NCBI RefSeq assembly: GCF_947502415.1
Contig: NZ_CANMZV010000023.1
Location: 1 to 64,000 of the forward strand
Length of the DNA: 64,000 nucleotides
DNA from: an uncultured Photobacterium sp.
GTDB taxonomy: Bacteria; Pseudomonadota; Gammaproteobacteria; Enterobacterales; Vibrionaceae
Direction: 5' to 3'
Shown here: one piece after another, positions 35,701 to 43,136 of the stretch
Layout: every line of letters starts with the position of its first letter
Position numbering within the stretch: position 1 is the stretch's first letter
Notes under the pieces: generated by a model
Told to the model about the DNA's origin: nothing
The model's input: the letters and a program-made list of their open reading frames with translations, nothing else
The model's database searches: none
Made by a program: the position numbers and the translations under genes

Positions 35701-36133
35701 GGCTGAAAATAAGAAGAAAAATGACAAAGGCGAAGCTTTTGATGTGGCTGTGCTGACTTTTTATAAAGCTCAGGAAAAAGCCCTTCGAGAGGCCATGCAA
35801 AAAGAATTGCCCGGCAATAACAACCGTTACGCCCGTTTTAGTTTTAAGGGAATATCCATTAAGTTGGCAACCGTTGATTACTTCCAGGGGCAGGAAGCTG
35901 ACCTGGTCTTTTTATCAATGGTCAACACACACCGTGATGGTTTTATGGATTCGCCAAACAGACTTAATGTCTCAATCACACGCGCCCGTTATCAACTCGT
36001 GATAGTCGGTCATCATGAGTATTTCAGCCAACGGTCTAGAACTGAAGAGCTTAAGAAACTAGCACGATCTTGTAATGTGTCCCGTGCGGAAAAGGGCTTT
36101 GGAAAAAATGCCAGAAGGTACAGAAAACGATGA
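32702..36133 (+). CDS. Dna2/Upf1-type SF1 helicase (operon gene 2)
   Basis: 1143 residues. About 450 N-terminal residues are unassigned and beta-rich. The SF1B helicase core follows: motif I ILDGPPGTGKTTT (about 475-487), motif II MIIDECSK (about 603), Q/III-type GDVRQLSPF, motif IV-like LSYQHRMHPDIS (about 922), motif V VDYFQGQEADLVFLS, and motif VI NRLNVSITRARYQLV. All catalytic residues appear present. It should translocate on and unwind nucleic acid. Insertions between motifs II and IV are long. Its stop overlaps the next start (ATGA). Confidence 0.88.
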   Translation: MDNPFFTALEGNGFTASELAYQTNQVLMPFVHYLNNSIKALENKEVSCEWKPVVDRRYRLVSNKRIYQIIPISEIEITSGEEGWYEILCEEDETPLNEDFIPEIDDPVIVGKGANRQRFSLTEEDYQSANGQYKLYLPELGEASVIQWSGYQLLIRPLSAPLGELAEVHIDGHVCPVKSIDRNLIRLQGQVYHQSTLSINGQNTRFKLLSSLDKKQIKSYSPQLKDNGWLLFATQKPELESHQIEDLTAVLLRELTPDYLTLNDNSLSREQWGLETDKDGLTLEARDTRVASIDNNSEMLCARYPALSFSVSKDNIDEKWIQLIEKDSGDDTGKSELDHFFGDNIKILDNKQNSFRILKSRFDERQILLARIVGEQKNWRSEYPSKQGETGEIRVSVDTSQLRKQKAAINDLMARPAVGHAPLIHLLQDRQKKRWKDIQPETNIEWQVLTNPDFDGCDCQREFVTKALATPDFAILDGPPGTGKTTTILELIIQLVMQGKRVLLSASTHAAINNVLERIQENPTLRGRIFPLRIGKGSNATGVEGFHFDNLYQQLRKGSNCDDFSHQLMVDSSNLVCGTTIGILRLFNEREVTLDRGEPPFDVMIIDECSKTTFQEFLVPARFAKRWVLVGDVRQLSPFTDREQIVANLDNLMLVPPKGKRPAQTLSKSVQQACYLLEELRGNSTRDELYRQPMLVPVTTGILQALDDEISARNSEKNLAKGLDRILLVQKGRVGRLASSWLTDMSILEQEPWHLYDSSLCFVDEACMTQIQPIIPDDMLVLHPDWQRTGNAFHHRAAGQTAVKPFRVKTTDYSDTSTINKELLDRFDQSKWSEEVCWRLEREYWLRQSANYQKKTGYLSDTLERLFPKSVNADGRIHVLKNIAFPSILEALSGDGLVKRKKDDPTTLNQGFDRHEKEQRHSTLSYQHRMHPDISAFPRRQFYPEGVLMDGSQSRPGRDWDYDRYKTRNTWLDVQGDIYRNANKSEVKAIIQELIAFCNWAENKKKNDKGEAFDVAVLTFYKAQEKALREAMQKELPGNNNRYARFSFKGISIKLATVDYFQGQEADLVFLSMVNTHRDGFMDSPNRLNVSITRARYQLVIVGHHEYFSQRSRTEELKKLARSCNVSRAEKGFGKNARRYRKR

Positions 36134-37821
36134 ACAAAAAAAACAGAACTTTGCCGAATGAGTTGAATAAAAACGGCAAGCCGTCTGGCAGCAATCACCC
36201 GGAAGCTGAAAACAAACCGAAAAAAAATACCGGTCTGAATATCACACTGCAACGTCTGGTTGAGGCCAGGCGCTACCCGGTAATTGCGCAACTGACGTTT
36301 AAACAAAAAAGAGCTGATCTAGTATCGCTGCTAAAAGCAACTCAACAGAATCCAGAGACAATGCCTCCTCGTTTGATGGAGTACCTTAAACGGGAAAAGC
36401 TGTGGGATTCAGAAACTGTATCTCTGACCCCAAAAGGTAAAGAGGTTGTCGATACGGGTTATGTGGACGTGAAGGAGCGTGGGCTGTACCACATCTGGTA
36501 TACCCATAATGACCCTTTGTTAGGTATACGCCCTTTGCTGATTCAGCGGGACACCGCCTTTTTTGAACCAAATTGCAAGCCCTGGAAGAGCGGAGCTGAT
36601 GCCCGTAACTCTGAGTTTGGGGTCTCGGCTACTTGCACTGTGGATGTTCTGGAAGAAATCTACGGTGGTCAGAAGACCAATTCGTCTCGGCAGTCTCTGA
36701 CTCTGGTATCACTGCAACCGGAGATTCTATGTTCGCCAGAAGCGTCTGCTCATTTGAGTTTGGAATGGCGGCTTGGATTTAAGCAATCAGAGGTTTCCCT
36801 GAAAGGCCAGTTGGAATCTCTTTCTTTTTCCAGGAAAAAGAAAGAGCCAGAACCTATCAAGTTTGATTGTCAAATCTGTGGTTATCAAGAACATCTGAAT
36901 ACAGTGTTGGGGGCGATTGCCAACAAGTTTGATGGGTTCTGGAGCGAGAGTGCTCAACGGATGGTTGTCTCGCTGGAGGAAATTCATCAATATCCACAAG
37001 CGATTCAACGTTTTGAAGTGGGCAGCCGCGTTATCTCAAGGTTGTCAACAGATCTTGGGACATTCGATAGTACTTTGGTTTTTCATTTGCCAATTAAACC
37101 CAGAGATCACGCTGATGCGGAGCATTGGCATCAAGACTGGCTGAATCATTTTCATTCGAAAAGCTACCGCCGTGATTCAGATACTCGCCAACAACAGTCT
37201 CTGTGGCTCGATCATGAGGCCATGGCTGATTTCGATCTTACCTTGAAATCTGGGCAAGAACTGCTGGACTGCTTTGGAAGAGAAAGCCAACCAGAATCCT
37301 ATTGGCATGTGGCGGCTATGGCGGATCTGTCACCATCCCGAAGTAAAAAGCAAAGGCTGCCAATTACCTTGATAAACTCTGAGGTTCTCAATATCAGGGA
37401 GCTTATTGGGCAACTTACGGCGGGTGACTCAGTTCAATCTGTGATCTATTCCGACAGGTATGTACATACCAGCAGACAAAATAGGAATCTGAATAGCATC
37501 GCCAGCTATGTGGAAGGTGCAGAAGGTTTGTTGATGACACTAAATCCTACTAGAGGAAGTAGTGATGCTGATTTGCCCGAAAATTGGGAACGTCATATTT
37601 TGGATAAACAAAGTGATAACCATGGTCGTTATTGGGTGTTTATAGGGGCTTCCCATACATGGTGCTGGGAATGCACCAGTGGTCTGGATTTTATTTGTAA
37701 GCACAATGACGGCTTTATTGTTGACGGAACGCCTAGCTTTATACCCAAGGATGAGGATGAACTTCCACACTATCTAAAAAATACTATCAACAAAAAGAAA
37801 AAAACAGCGGAGGTTATGTAA
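36130..37821 (+). CDS. wHTH plus PLD-like-end protein (operon gene 3)
   Basis: 563 residues. A charged N-terminal tail is followed by a winged-helix-like part at about 40-110 (LMEYLKREKLW, VSLTPKGKEVVDTG) and a beta region with WYTHNDPLLGIRPLLIQRD. A CxxC (CQIC, about 251-254) may be half of a metal site. The last 130 residues (IYSDRYVHTSRQNRNL, then HGRYWVFIG) resemble the His...Arg-type active part of a phospholipase-D/MIT-C-like fold, though a full HKD motif is not seen. Overlaps gene 2 (ATGA) and gene 4 (TAATG), so co-translated. Domain calls are tentative. Confidence 0.55.
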   Translation: MNKKNRTLPNELNKNGKPSGSNHPEAENKPKKNTGLNITLQRLVEARRYPVIAQLTFKQKRADLVSLLKATQQNPETMPPRLMEYLKREKLWDSETVSLTPKGKEVVDTGYVDVKERGLYHIWYTHNDPLLGIRPLLIQRDTAFFEPNCKPWKSGADARNSEFGVSATCTVDVLEEIYGGQKTNSSRQSLTLVSLQPEILCSPEASAHLSLEWRLGFKQSEVSLKGQLESLSFSRKKKEPEPIKFDCQICGYQEHLNTVLGAIANKFDGFWSESAQRMVVSLEEIHQYPQAIQRFEVGSRVISRLSTDLGTFDSTLVFHLPIKPRDHADAEHWHQDWLNHFHSKSYRRDSDTRQQQSLWLDHEAMADFDLTLKSGQELLDCFGRESQPESYWHVAAMADLSPSRSKKQRLPITLINSEVLNIRELIGQLTAGDSVQSVIYSDRYVHTSRQNRNLNSIASYVEGAEGLLMTLNPTRGSSDADLPENWERHILDKQSDNHGRYWVFIGASHTWCWECTSGLDFICKHNDGFIVDGTPSFIPKDEDELPHYLKNTINKKKKTAEVM

Positions 37822-40085
37822 TGGCTGTTATTGAAGCAAAATGTAAACATTTCCGCATTGATTATTCCAAGAAGGTATTGCCTGCGCTATTTAAAAAGCA
37901 GGATAGCGATTGTGATTTTTCTGAAGGCTTATTACGAATTGATAGTGAAAGAGTAAAAGAAGAGATCAATAAGTCTGCTCTCACATTGGTCATCGCAACT
38001 GATCAGATCAGAGACCAAAAACTGATTCAGGCTTTACAGGTAAAAGCCGATAGTGGGGTTCGCATCTATCTTCTTTTAGGTGACAAAAATGTAAATCAGA
38101 TGGCTATTGATGCCTTATCTGGGCGTTGTCTGGTTCGTACAGGCGTCTCCCAGAAAGGAGCTTTGATATTGCGTGATCACTCAACGAATAACGCTCAGGG
38201 AGTGTTAGTGATGAATCATCAGCTATTCACTGTAGTTGGTGAGCAAAGCTGGGCAATCCAACTGGAATCACAACAAATAGACGATAGCTTCCGCAGTTTC
38301 TGCAAACTGTTTTGGGAGTATAGCCAAGACGAATACCTACTGCAAAATCAGCCAGAAAAGAAGGCTACGCACCCTAATGGAAATATCATTACCAATCACT
38401 CTCATCAGCTGTGTGGCACTTTGAAAGAATGCCTAAACGAAACGTTTGCAAGTATTCAAGGGGTCAGTCATACCAACTTTGGTACGAAAGGAAACACATA
38501 TTTACTATTGCTTAAGGTTAACTCACCAGATGTTCAGGCCCGACATGGTGTGGCTTTGAGCGATACATCGATTCCTTCGTTATTGATCTCTGAACAAGGC
38601 AATTGGCTGCTACCTGATTCTACTGATTTTAATGCCACCAACTGGTGTTTACGCTTGTCTGACCAACAAAGCCAGCAACTGGTTACTACTTATGAGAATG
38701 CACTCGAGGAAGCCGCTTGGCAATATAAGTCCAAAGTTATGCTCGAAGAATTTGGAGATAAGCAAACTCTACGTTTTGCTGATCAGTCGGACCTGGTTCG
38801 GCAGGTCGAGCAACAACGTAACAAGGAATTGGAGCCTATCTCGACCCAATCTATTGATAGCTTCCTAAATGACGAACCTGAAATATTGGCTCAATCTCAG
38901 ATCGGTTGGCAACGGGATTTTTTGGCGCATCAAATCGATTATAAGGTCATGGTTCACCCGCCTTATTGTCCACAAGAGGCCAAAACCGATGGGTTATATG
39001 CTGATTGGGATAAAGCCGAACAGGATTGGCAAGAGCGGCTGTCAGCATTGGAACATCAACAGCAACTCATTGATAAGCAGCAAGCGAATATTGCCGACAA
39101 GCTAAAAGGGTTTCTGCAAGGCTTCCTGTTGGGTCAGGGTCAGTCGGTGAAAAAGCAGAATCAGGAACTGTTAGAATTGAAGCAGTGGTCAGCAACACAG
39201 GCAACCCCAGCTGAACGAGAACAGCATAGTAAGCGTTTTGAAACTTTGCTTGAGAGTGTTCAGGTTCGCGGTCAAAGTACTGCAACAGAAATGGACAAGG
39301 CTAAGCAAAATCAGCAGTGGGAAGAAAAACAGCAGCAACTTGAAAAGCAACGCGATAACGCCAAGTCTGTTGCTAACGCCAAGAAAATTGAACTTGAATC
39401 TCTGGCTTTAGGAAAACCACAAAGCCAGTCGGAGGCTGAGAAAACATTCATCCATCGCTGGAAAAAAGCTGTTGAATCACTCTCTGAAGAACAGCTGAAA
39501 AATCTCAAAGTACATGATATTGAGCTTAAGCTGTTCCTCCCAAAGGATATGCCCGAAGACAAAGAGGCAAAACAGGCCGCCAGTCATCAAGCAAGTGCAG
39601 ACTTTACCGCTGCCATCAAATCAGCTTTTCTTGCTATGGATTGCGAGGCTGCAGGTGAGTGGCGTCATTCAATCAAGGAAAAGGTCTTCAAAAAGCACTA
39701 TGTGGCAATGAATCGTGCATTTAACGATCATCAACAAGCTTTACAAAAGATTGAGCGAGATCTGAAAGCCGCAAATGACGATGTAGATAAGGCACGAAGA
39801 GCACTGGCAAGTGCCGAGCAAGCCTTAACAAATCATGGTTTGCGCTTTGAGTACAAGCCCAATAATGGAACTCGTGAATTTGGGCAACAATTGGGTCTCA
39901 AGTCATCCGGAAATACCAAGTCCCGATTTGATTGGCCAATGGAAGACTTGCCAATCGAGGGGGCGGAACTGAAAGCTGATGGCAAGCAGCGTTGGTTAGT
40001 CATTAATGATACCGACCAGTTAGAGCAAGCGCGCAAAGACGCGGAGCGTCTGAATGCCGTTATCTGTGTAAATGATCCAGCTTAA
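37821..40085 (+). CDS. PLD-like N-terminus with long coiled coil (operon gene 4)
   Basis: 754 residues. The N-terminal 190 residues follow the order of a PLD-like half domain: ALTLVIATDQIRDQKLIQAL, GVRIYLLLGDKN, CLVRTGVSQKGALILRD, then a strand with GEQSWAIQLES. The usual H-x-K is not evident (degenerate or divergent). Residues about 390-540 are strongly coiled-coil (LEHQQQLIDKQQANIADKL, QQWEEKQQQLEKQRDNAK), with another near 640-680. Ribosome-binding site CGGAGG seven bases before ATG. Looks like a scaffold or sensor for the complex; enzymatic activity is uncertain. Confidence 0.55.
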   Translation: MAVIEAKCKHFRIDYSKKVLPALFKKQDSDCDFSEGLLRIDSERVKEEINKSALTLVIATDQIRDQKLIQALQVKADSGVRIYLLLGDKNVNQMAIDALSGRCLVRTGVSQKGALILRDHSTNNAQGVLVMNHQLFTVVGEQSWAIQLESQQIDDSFRSFCKLFWEYSQDEYLLQNQPEKKATHPNGNIITNHSHQLCGTLKECLNETFASIQGVSHTNFGTKGNTYLLLLKVNSPDVQARHGVALSDTSIPSLLISEQGNWLLPDSTDFNATNWCLRLSDQQSQQLVTTYENALEEAAWQYKSKVMLEEFGDKQTLRFADQSDLVRQVEQQRNKELEPISTQSIDSFLNDEPEILAQSQIGWQRDFLAHQIDYKVMVHPPYCPQEAKTDGLYADWDKAEQDWQERLSALEHQQQLIDKQQANIADKLKGFLQGFLLGQGQSVKKQNQELLELKQWSATQATPAEREQHSKRFETLLESVQVRGQSTATEMDKAKQNQQWEEKQQQLEKQRDNAKSVANAKKIELESLALGKPQSQSEAEKTFIHRWKKAVESLSEEQLKNLKVHDIELKLFLPKDMPEDKEAKQAASHQASADFTAAIKSAFLAMDCEAAGEWRHSIKEKVFKKHYVAMNRAFNDHQQALQKIERDLKAANDDVDKARRALASAEQALTNHGLRFEYKPNNGTREFGQQLGLKSSGNTKSRFDWPMEDLPIEGAELKADGKQRWLVINDTDQLEQARKDAERLNAVICVNDPA

Positions 40086-40100
40086 TAGGGAGACTGGTTT

Positions 40101-40307
40101 ATGCCTGAACAAAAAATAGTAATCACTATCGATGAAGAAGGTAGTATCACTGCCAAAACCAGTGGATTTAAAGGAGATAGCTGTCTGGAGGCACTGGATG
40201 AATTGCTGAATCTGGAAGGAGCTGTTACCAGCCTGAAGAAAACAGACGAATTCCATCAGCAACAAACGGTTCAGCGAGGCCGTATTCAGGAAATCAAAAG
40301 GAAGTAG
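40101..40307 (+). CDS. DUF2997 family small protein (operon gene 5)
   Basis: 68 residues. KIVITIDEEGSITAKTSGFKG, then SCLEALDELLN is the DUF2997 pattern (two strands, a GFKG turn, Cys-Leu helix), followed by a charged C-terminal tail ending KRK. In other genomes DUF2997 genes sit beside DUF1257 genes, as here. Molecular function unknown; a small partner or modifiable protein is a guess. Ribosome-binding site AGGGAG. Confidence 0.7.
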   Translation: MPEQKIVITIDEEGSITAKTSGFKGDSCLEALDELLNLEGAVTSLKKTDEFHQQQTVQRGRIQEIKRK

Positions 40308-40309
40308 AC

Positions 40310-40816
40310 ATGAGCGCAGTAATCAAAACCGGCACCCCTTTTGTGATTGAGTCGGTACTGGTAGCAGCACTGGAAGCGGTTGATGCTGAGCCGATTCTTG
40401 TAAATCAAGCATTGCTCTCGGAGTTCTCTCAGCGCAACAGGGTTACCGTGGGAGATATTCTTACCAATCGACAGGATTACAATGGACGGCAGTTTTTCCG
40501 TAAAGTAGAAGAGCGTTGGATTCTCATACATGACCAGGACGAATATAACGGTAGATTGGTCTCAAAACTTGCTGATAAGCGTTATTTACCTGTCAGTCGT
40601 TTTCTAATTGAACTAGGAAAACACTATGATGCTGCTTACCTGCAGCATCTTGATGAATTGGCCGAGCAGGAGCGTATTCGTCTTGAAGAAGAGCGTAAGG
40701 AGCGGATTGAGGCAGCTCGCCAACAAGCCATCGCAAAAGCCAAGGCTCAAGGGTATTCGGTAAAGGAAAACAGAAAAGGTGGTCAGATCCAGCTGGTTCT
40801 GACGCGTACGGTGTAA
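40310..40816 (+). CDS. DUF1257/Ycf35-like protein (operon gene 6)
   Basis: 168 residues. The C-terminal AKAQGYSVKENRKGGQIQLV matches the ending of DUF1257/Ycf35 proteins (GF/Y-S-V-x-E...G-x-I-x-L-V). The middle (WILIHDQDEYNGRLVSKLAD) and the long Arg/Glu helix (EQERIRLEEERKERIEAARQ) also fit, although the N-terminus differs. Ycf35 and Ycf46 are both conserved cyanobacterial proteins of unclear role. Two bases after gene 5, AAGGAAG ribosome-binding site. Confidence 0.6.
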   Translation: MSAVIKTGTPFVIESVLVAALEAVDAEPILVNQALLSEFSQRNRVTVGDILTNRQDYNGRQFFRKVEERWILIHDQDEYNGRLVSKLADKRYLPVSRFLIELGKHYDAAYLQHLDELAEQERIRLEEERKERIEAARQQAIAKAKAQGYSVKENRKGGQIQLVLTRTV

Positions 40817-40820
40817 TTCA

Positions 40821-41408
40821 ATGGCTAAGGACTATGGTGAGTACTTTAACATTGCTCATATTGAACCTCTGAGTCATATCTATGGTCCGGGAGAGCGCTT
40901 TGTCGTTTGGTTTCAGGGCTGCGCGCTAGCTTGCGAAGGTTGTTGGAATCGTGACATGTGGTCGTTTAAAAGTAAGCAGCTTGTTCATAGAAAGCGCTTA
41001 CTTGAGAATATCCTTCATTCGCCAAATATCAAAGGGGTTACCTTCTTAGGAGGGGAGCCTCTTCACCAATCTGACAATATTTGGTGGCTGATTAGGCAAA
41101 TAAGGGAGCGTTCACACTTAACCATTTTTTTATTTACTGGTTACGAGGAATACGAATTAAGGCAGAAGAATCACATATCAAATATTCATCAATTATGTGA
41201 CATTGCTGCGATTGGACGCTATCGAGACGACAGAAGAAACATAAACCAACAATGGATAGGCTCCGATAATCAAATCATTATTTACCCTGATAATTCTAGA
41301 GAGTCAATTAAACCTCAACGCATCAATCAAGTTGAAATTATTATTGATAGTGATGAGAGTGTCCGAATTTTAGGCTTCCCCGATGAGGCGTTAAAAGGTA
41401 AGTATTAA
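40821..41408 (+). CDS. NrdG-like radical-SAM protein (operon gene 7)
   Basis: 195 residues. YGPGERFVVWFQGCALACEG, then CWN holds the CxxxCxxC [4Fe-4S] motif (Cys34, 38, 41), and FLGGEPL is the glycine-rich SAM-binding GGE motif. This is the 4Fe-4S single-cluster, activase-like type (NrdG/PflA family). Such enzymes make a glycyl radical or modify a partner peptide. No glycyl-radical enzyme is present, so a small operon partner such as the DUF2997 protein could be the substrate; this is inference. Four bases after gene 6. Confidence 0.82.
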   Translation: MAKDYGEYFNIAHIEPLSHIYGPGERFVVWFQGCALACEGCWNRDMWSFKSKQLVHRKRLLENILHSPNIKGVTFLGGEPLHQSDNIWWLIRQIRERSHLTIFLFTGYEEYELRQKNHISNIHQLCDIAAIGRYRDDRRNINQQWIGSDNQIIIYPDNSRESIKPQRINQVEIIIDSDESVRILGFPDEALKGKY

Positions 41409-41529
41409 AGTCATCCAAAGCTATAAGTCATGGTTAGTCATGTATTGTCCGACCATGGTTTTACACTACTTGATATGCGGAATGTATATGCATACTGAAG
41501 GTAATACAGGATTGAGTATTTGTGAACTA

Positions 41530-41559
41530 CCCAGCGACACGCAAAGCGTGATCACTGGG
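41530..41559. repeat. End hairpin of a tnpB element (tnpB 3' side)
   Basis: CCCAG, CACGC/GCGTG with AAA loop, CTGGG. A second hairpin GGTAGCA/TGCTGCC follows at 41564-41580. It shares CCCAG...CTGGG with the hairpin at 42832-42858. The guide-RNA part of a TnpB element would be expected here. Confidence 0.6.
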
Positions 41560-41570
41560 CTTCGGTAGCA

Positions 41571-42708
41571 TTATGCTGCCGATTTTTTCTCAGATCCCAC
41601 ACTTAACTTTGATAGTTCAAAGACTTTCGTTTTACTGAGTGCTTTCTGCTGAGACGTGGGATTAACCCTGACGATTGTACCAACCGCCATTAAATCTCTT
41701 TCACCTGTGTTTCTGATGCTCACAGAAGCCGAGCGATCTCGGTCATTGTGAGCACCACAGTTTACACAGGTGAAGCTTACCCTCAAGTTCAACCTTGTAT
41801 TTGGTCAAATCAGAGATTAATCCGATCACATTATCAGATACCATCTGACCGTTGAATTTCTGCATTGCTTTCACGTTCAGATCTTCAAACACCACAATAT
41901 CGCTCGCATTGGTTATCTGTCGCGATGTCTTGTGGGCGAAATCTAATCTTTGTCTTGAAATCTTCCCGTGTAAGGCGTTAACACGTGCTTTTGTTTTCTT
42001 CCACCGGGCAGAGCCTTTCTTTCGCCTGGCTAGCTGTCGCTGGAGTCGGCTTAGCTTTTCCTTGGATTGCTTGAGGAATTTCGGGTTATCTACGGCTAGT
42101 CCGTTTGATCCGACCACCGTTTGCTTGGAGTTAATGTCGTAGCCAACAATGCTGCTGAGCACCTGCCTGGCTTCCTTGCTCTCCACTTCCTGAGTAATGC
42201 TGCATTGCCAGTGTCCATGCCTGAACTGCACCGTTACCGTTTTGATCTTACTCACAAGCCTGCGGTGAAGAACGATAGTAACCCGCCCAATTTTAGGCAG
42301 GCTGATGGTGCCATTTTCTATTCTGATGCAGTTGGAGTTATTGACGGCTCTAAAGCTGTCATTGTGAAGCTTTTTGATCCGGTAACTCACTTTGAATTTT
42401 GGGAAGTTCTGGTGAGAGCCTTTAGACGTGCCGTTTCTAAGCGCGGTATCCAGGTCTCTGGCGACCTGCTGTGCCGCCGCTGAGTCAAAGGCTTTTACCC
42501 AGGCAAACTCAGGAAGCTTTTTAATTTGCTTAATGCGAGAAGCCATATCCTTGTAAAAAAGGAATGTACCATCTTGTTCATGTTGACGCTGGTTTTCAGA
42601 CAACAATAAGTTCCACAAACCACGGGAATAAGAACCAAACTCAATCAGTTTAGCTTCCTGCTCTGGCGTGGGTCTGAGGCGATAATTGTATCTGAGCGTC
42701 TTTTTCAT
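41571..42708 (-). pseudogene. tnpB: Broken TnpB (IS605 OrfB) RNA-guided nuclease
   Basis: Start at ATG 42708 (MKKTLRYNYRLRPTPEQE). RuvC-I GYDINSKQTVVG and RuvC-II VVFEDLNVKAMQ are intact up to YKVELEGKLHL, after which the frame ends at 41743. The tail continues in another frame from SFTCVNCGAHNDRDRSAS (second zinc knuckle and RuvC-III Asp) to 41571. The first CxxC knuckle and about 30 residues around it are missing, so an internal deletion plus frameshift has inactivated it. It closes the right side of the accessory island. Confidence 0.82.
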
Positions 42709-42831
42709 ATACTGTATATTTAGCCAGCTACTGGAAGTTGTCAAGTTTTGGATAGATGGGTATTTCGTGTGTTCGATGCAAGTGCTGAAACTATCCGTAG
42801 GTACATTCAAGAGCAGGGCTAGGCGATTCAT

Positions 42832-42858
42832 CCCAGTGACAGCAAGCTGATCACTGGG
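42832..42858. repeat. End hairpin of the tnpB element (tnpB 5' side)
   Basis: CCCAGTGA-CAGC-AA-GCTG-A-TCACTGGG, an almost perfect 12-bp stem. With the hairpin at 41530-41559 it brackets a 1.3-kb tnpB-only element lacking tnpA. Confidence 0.7.
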
Positions 42859-42970
42859 TTTTCTCGCCAACAATCTATAAAAAGTTGATGCTTATTTGGT
42901 GTTGTTGAGACTTGGACGACTGAGAGTGGGGATAGTTATGTTCAAGCCTGCAACCGTATGATATCGAAAA

Positions 42971-43021
42971 TGTTCTGCTAATCAGAACAGCCAATGGCCG
43001 ACCAGGGATGGTTGGCCATTG
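42971..43021. repeat. Two adjacent hairpins, possible terminator
   Basis: TGTTCTG/CAGAACA (42971-42989) and CAATGGCC/GGCCATTG with inner GACC/GGTT (42992-43021). They lie between the tnpB element and the gene ending at 43137. No T run follows directly. Confidence 0.4.
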
Positions 43022-43136
43022 CGCTCTAAGCACATAATTGTTCGTTGACTTGCATTAGCTTCATAAAAATAATGGTCAGTTATGCGTCAAGATAGAGGAG
43101 CCTTTTATCTTGGATTGTAGTCATAGCTTATGTTGT

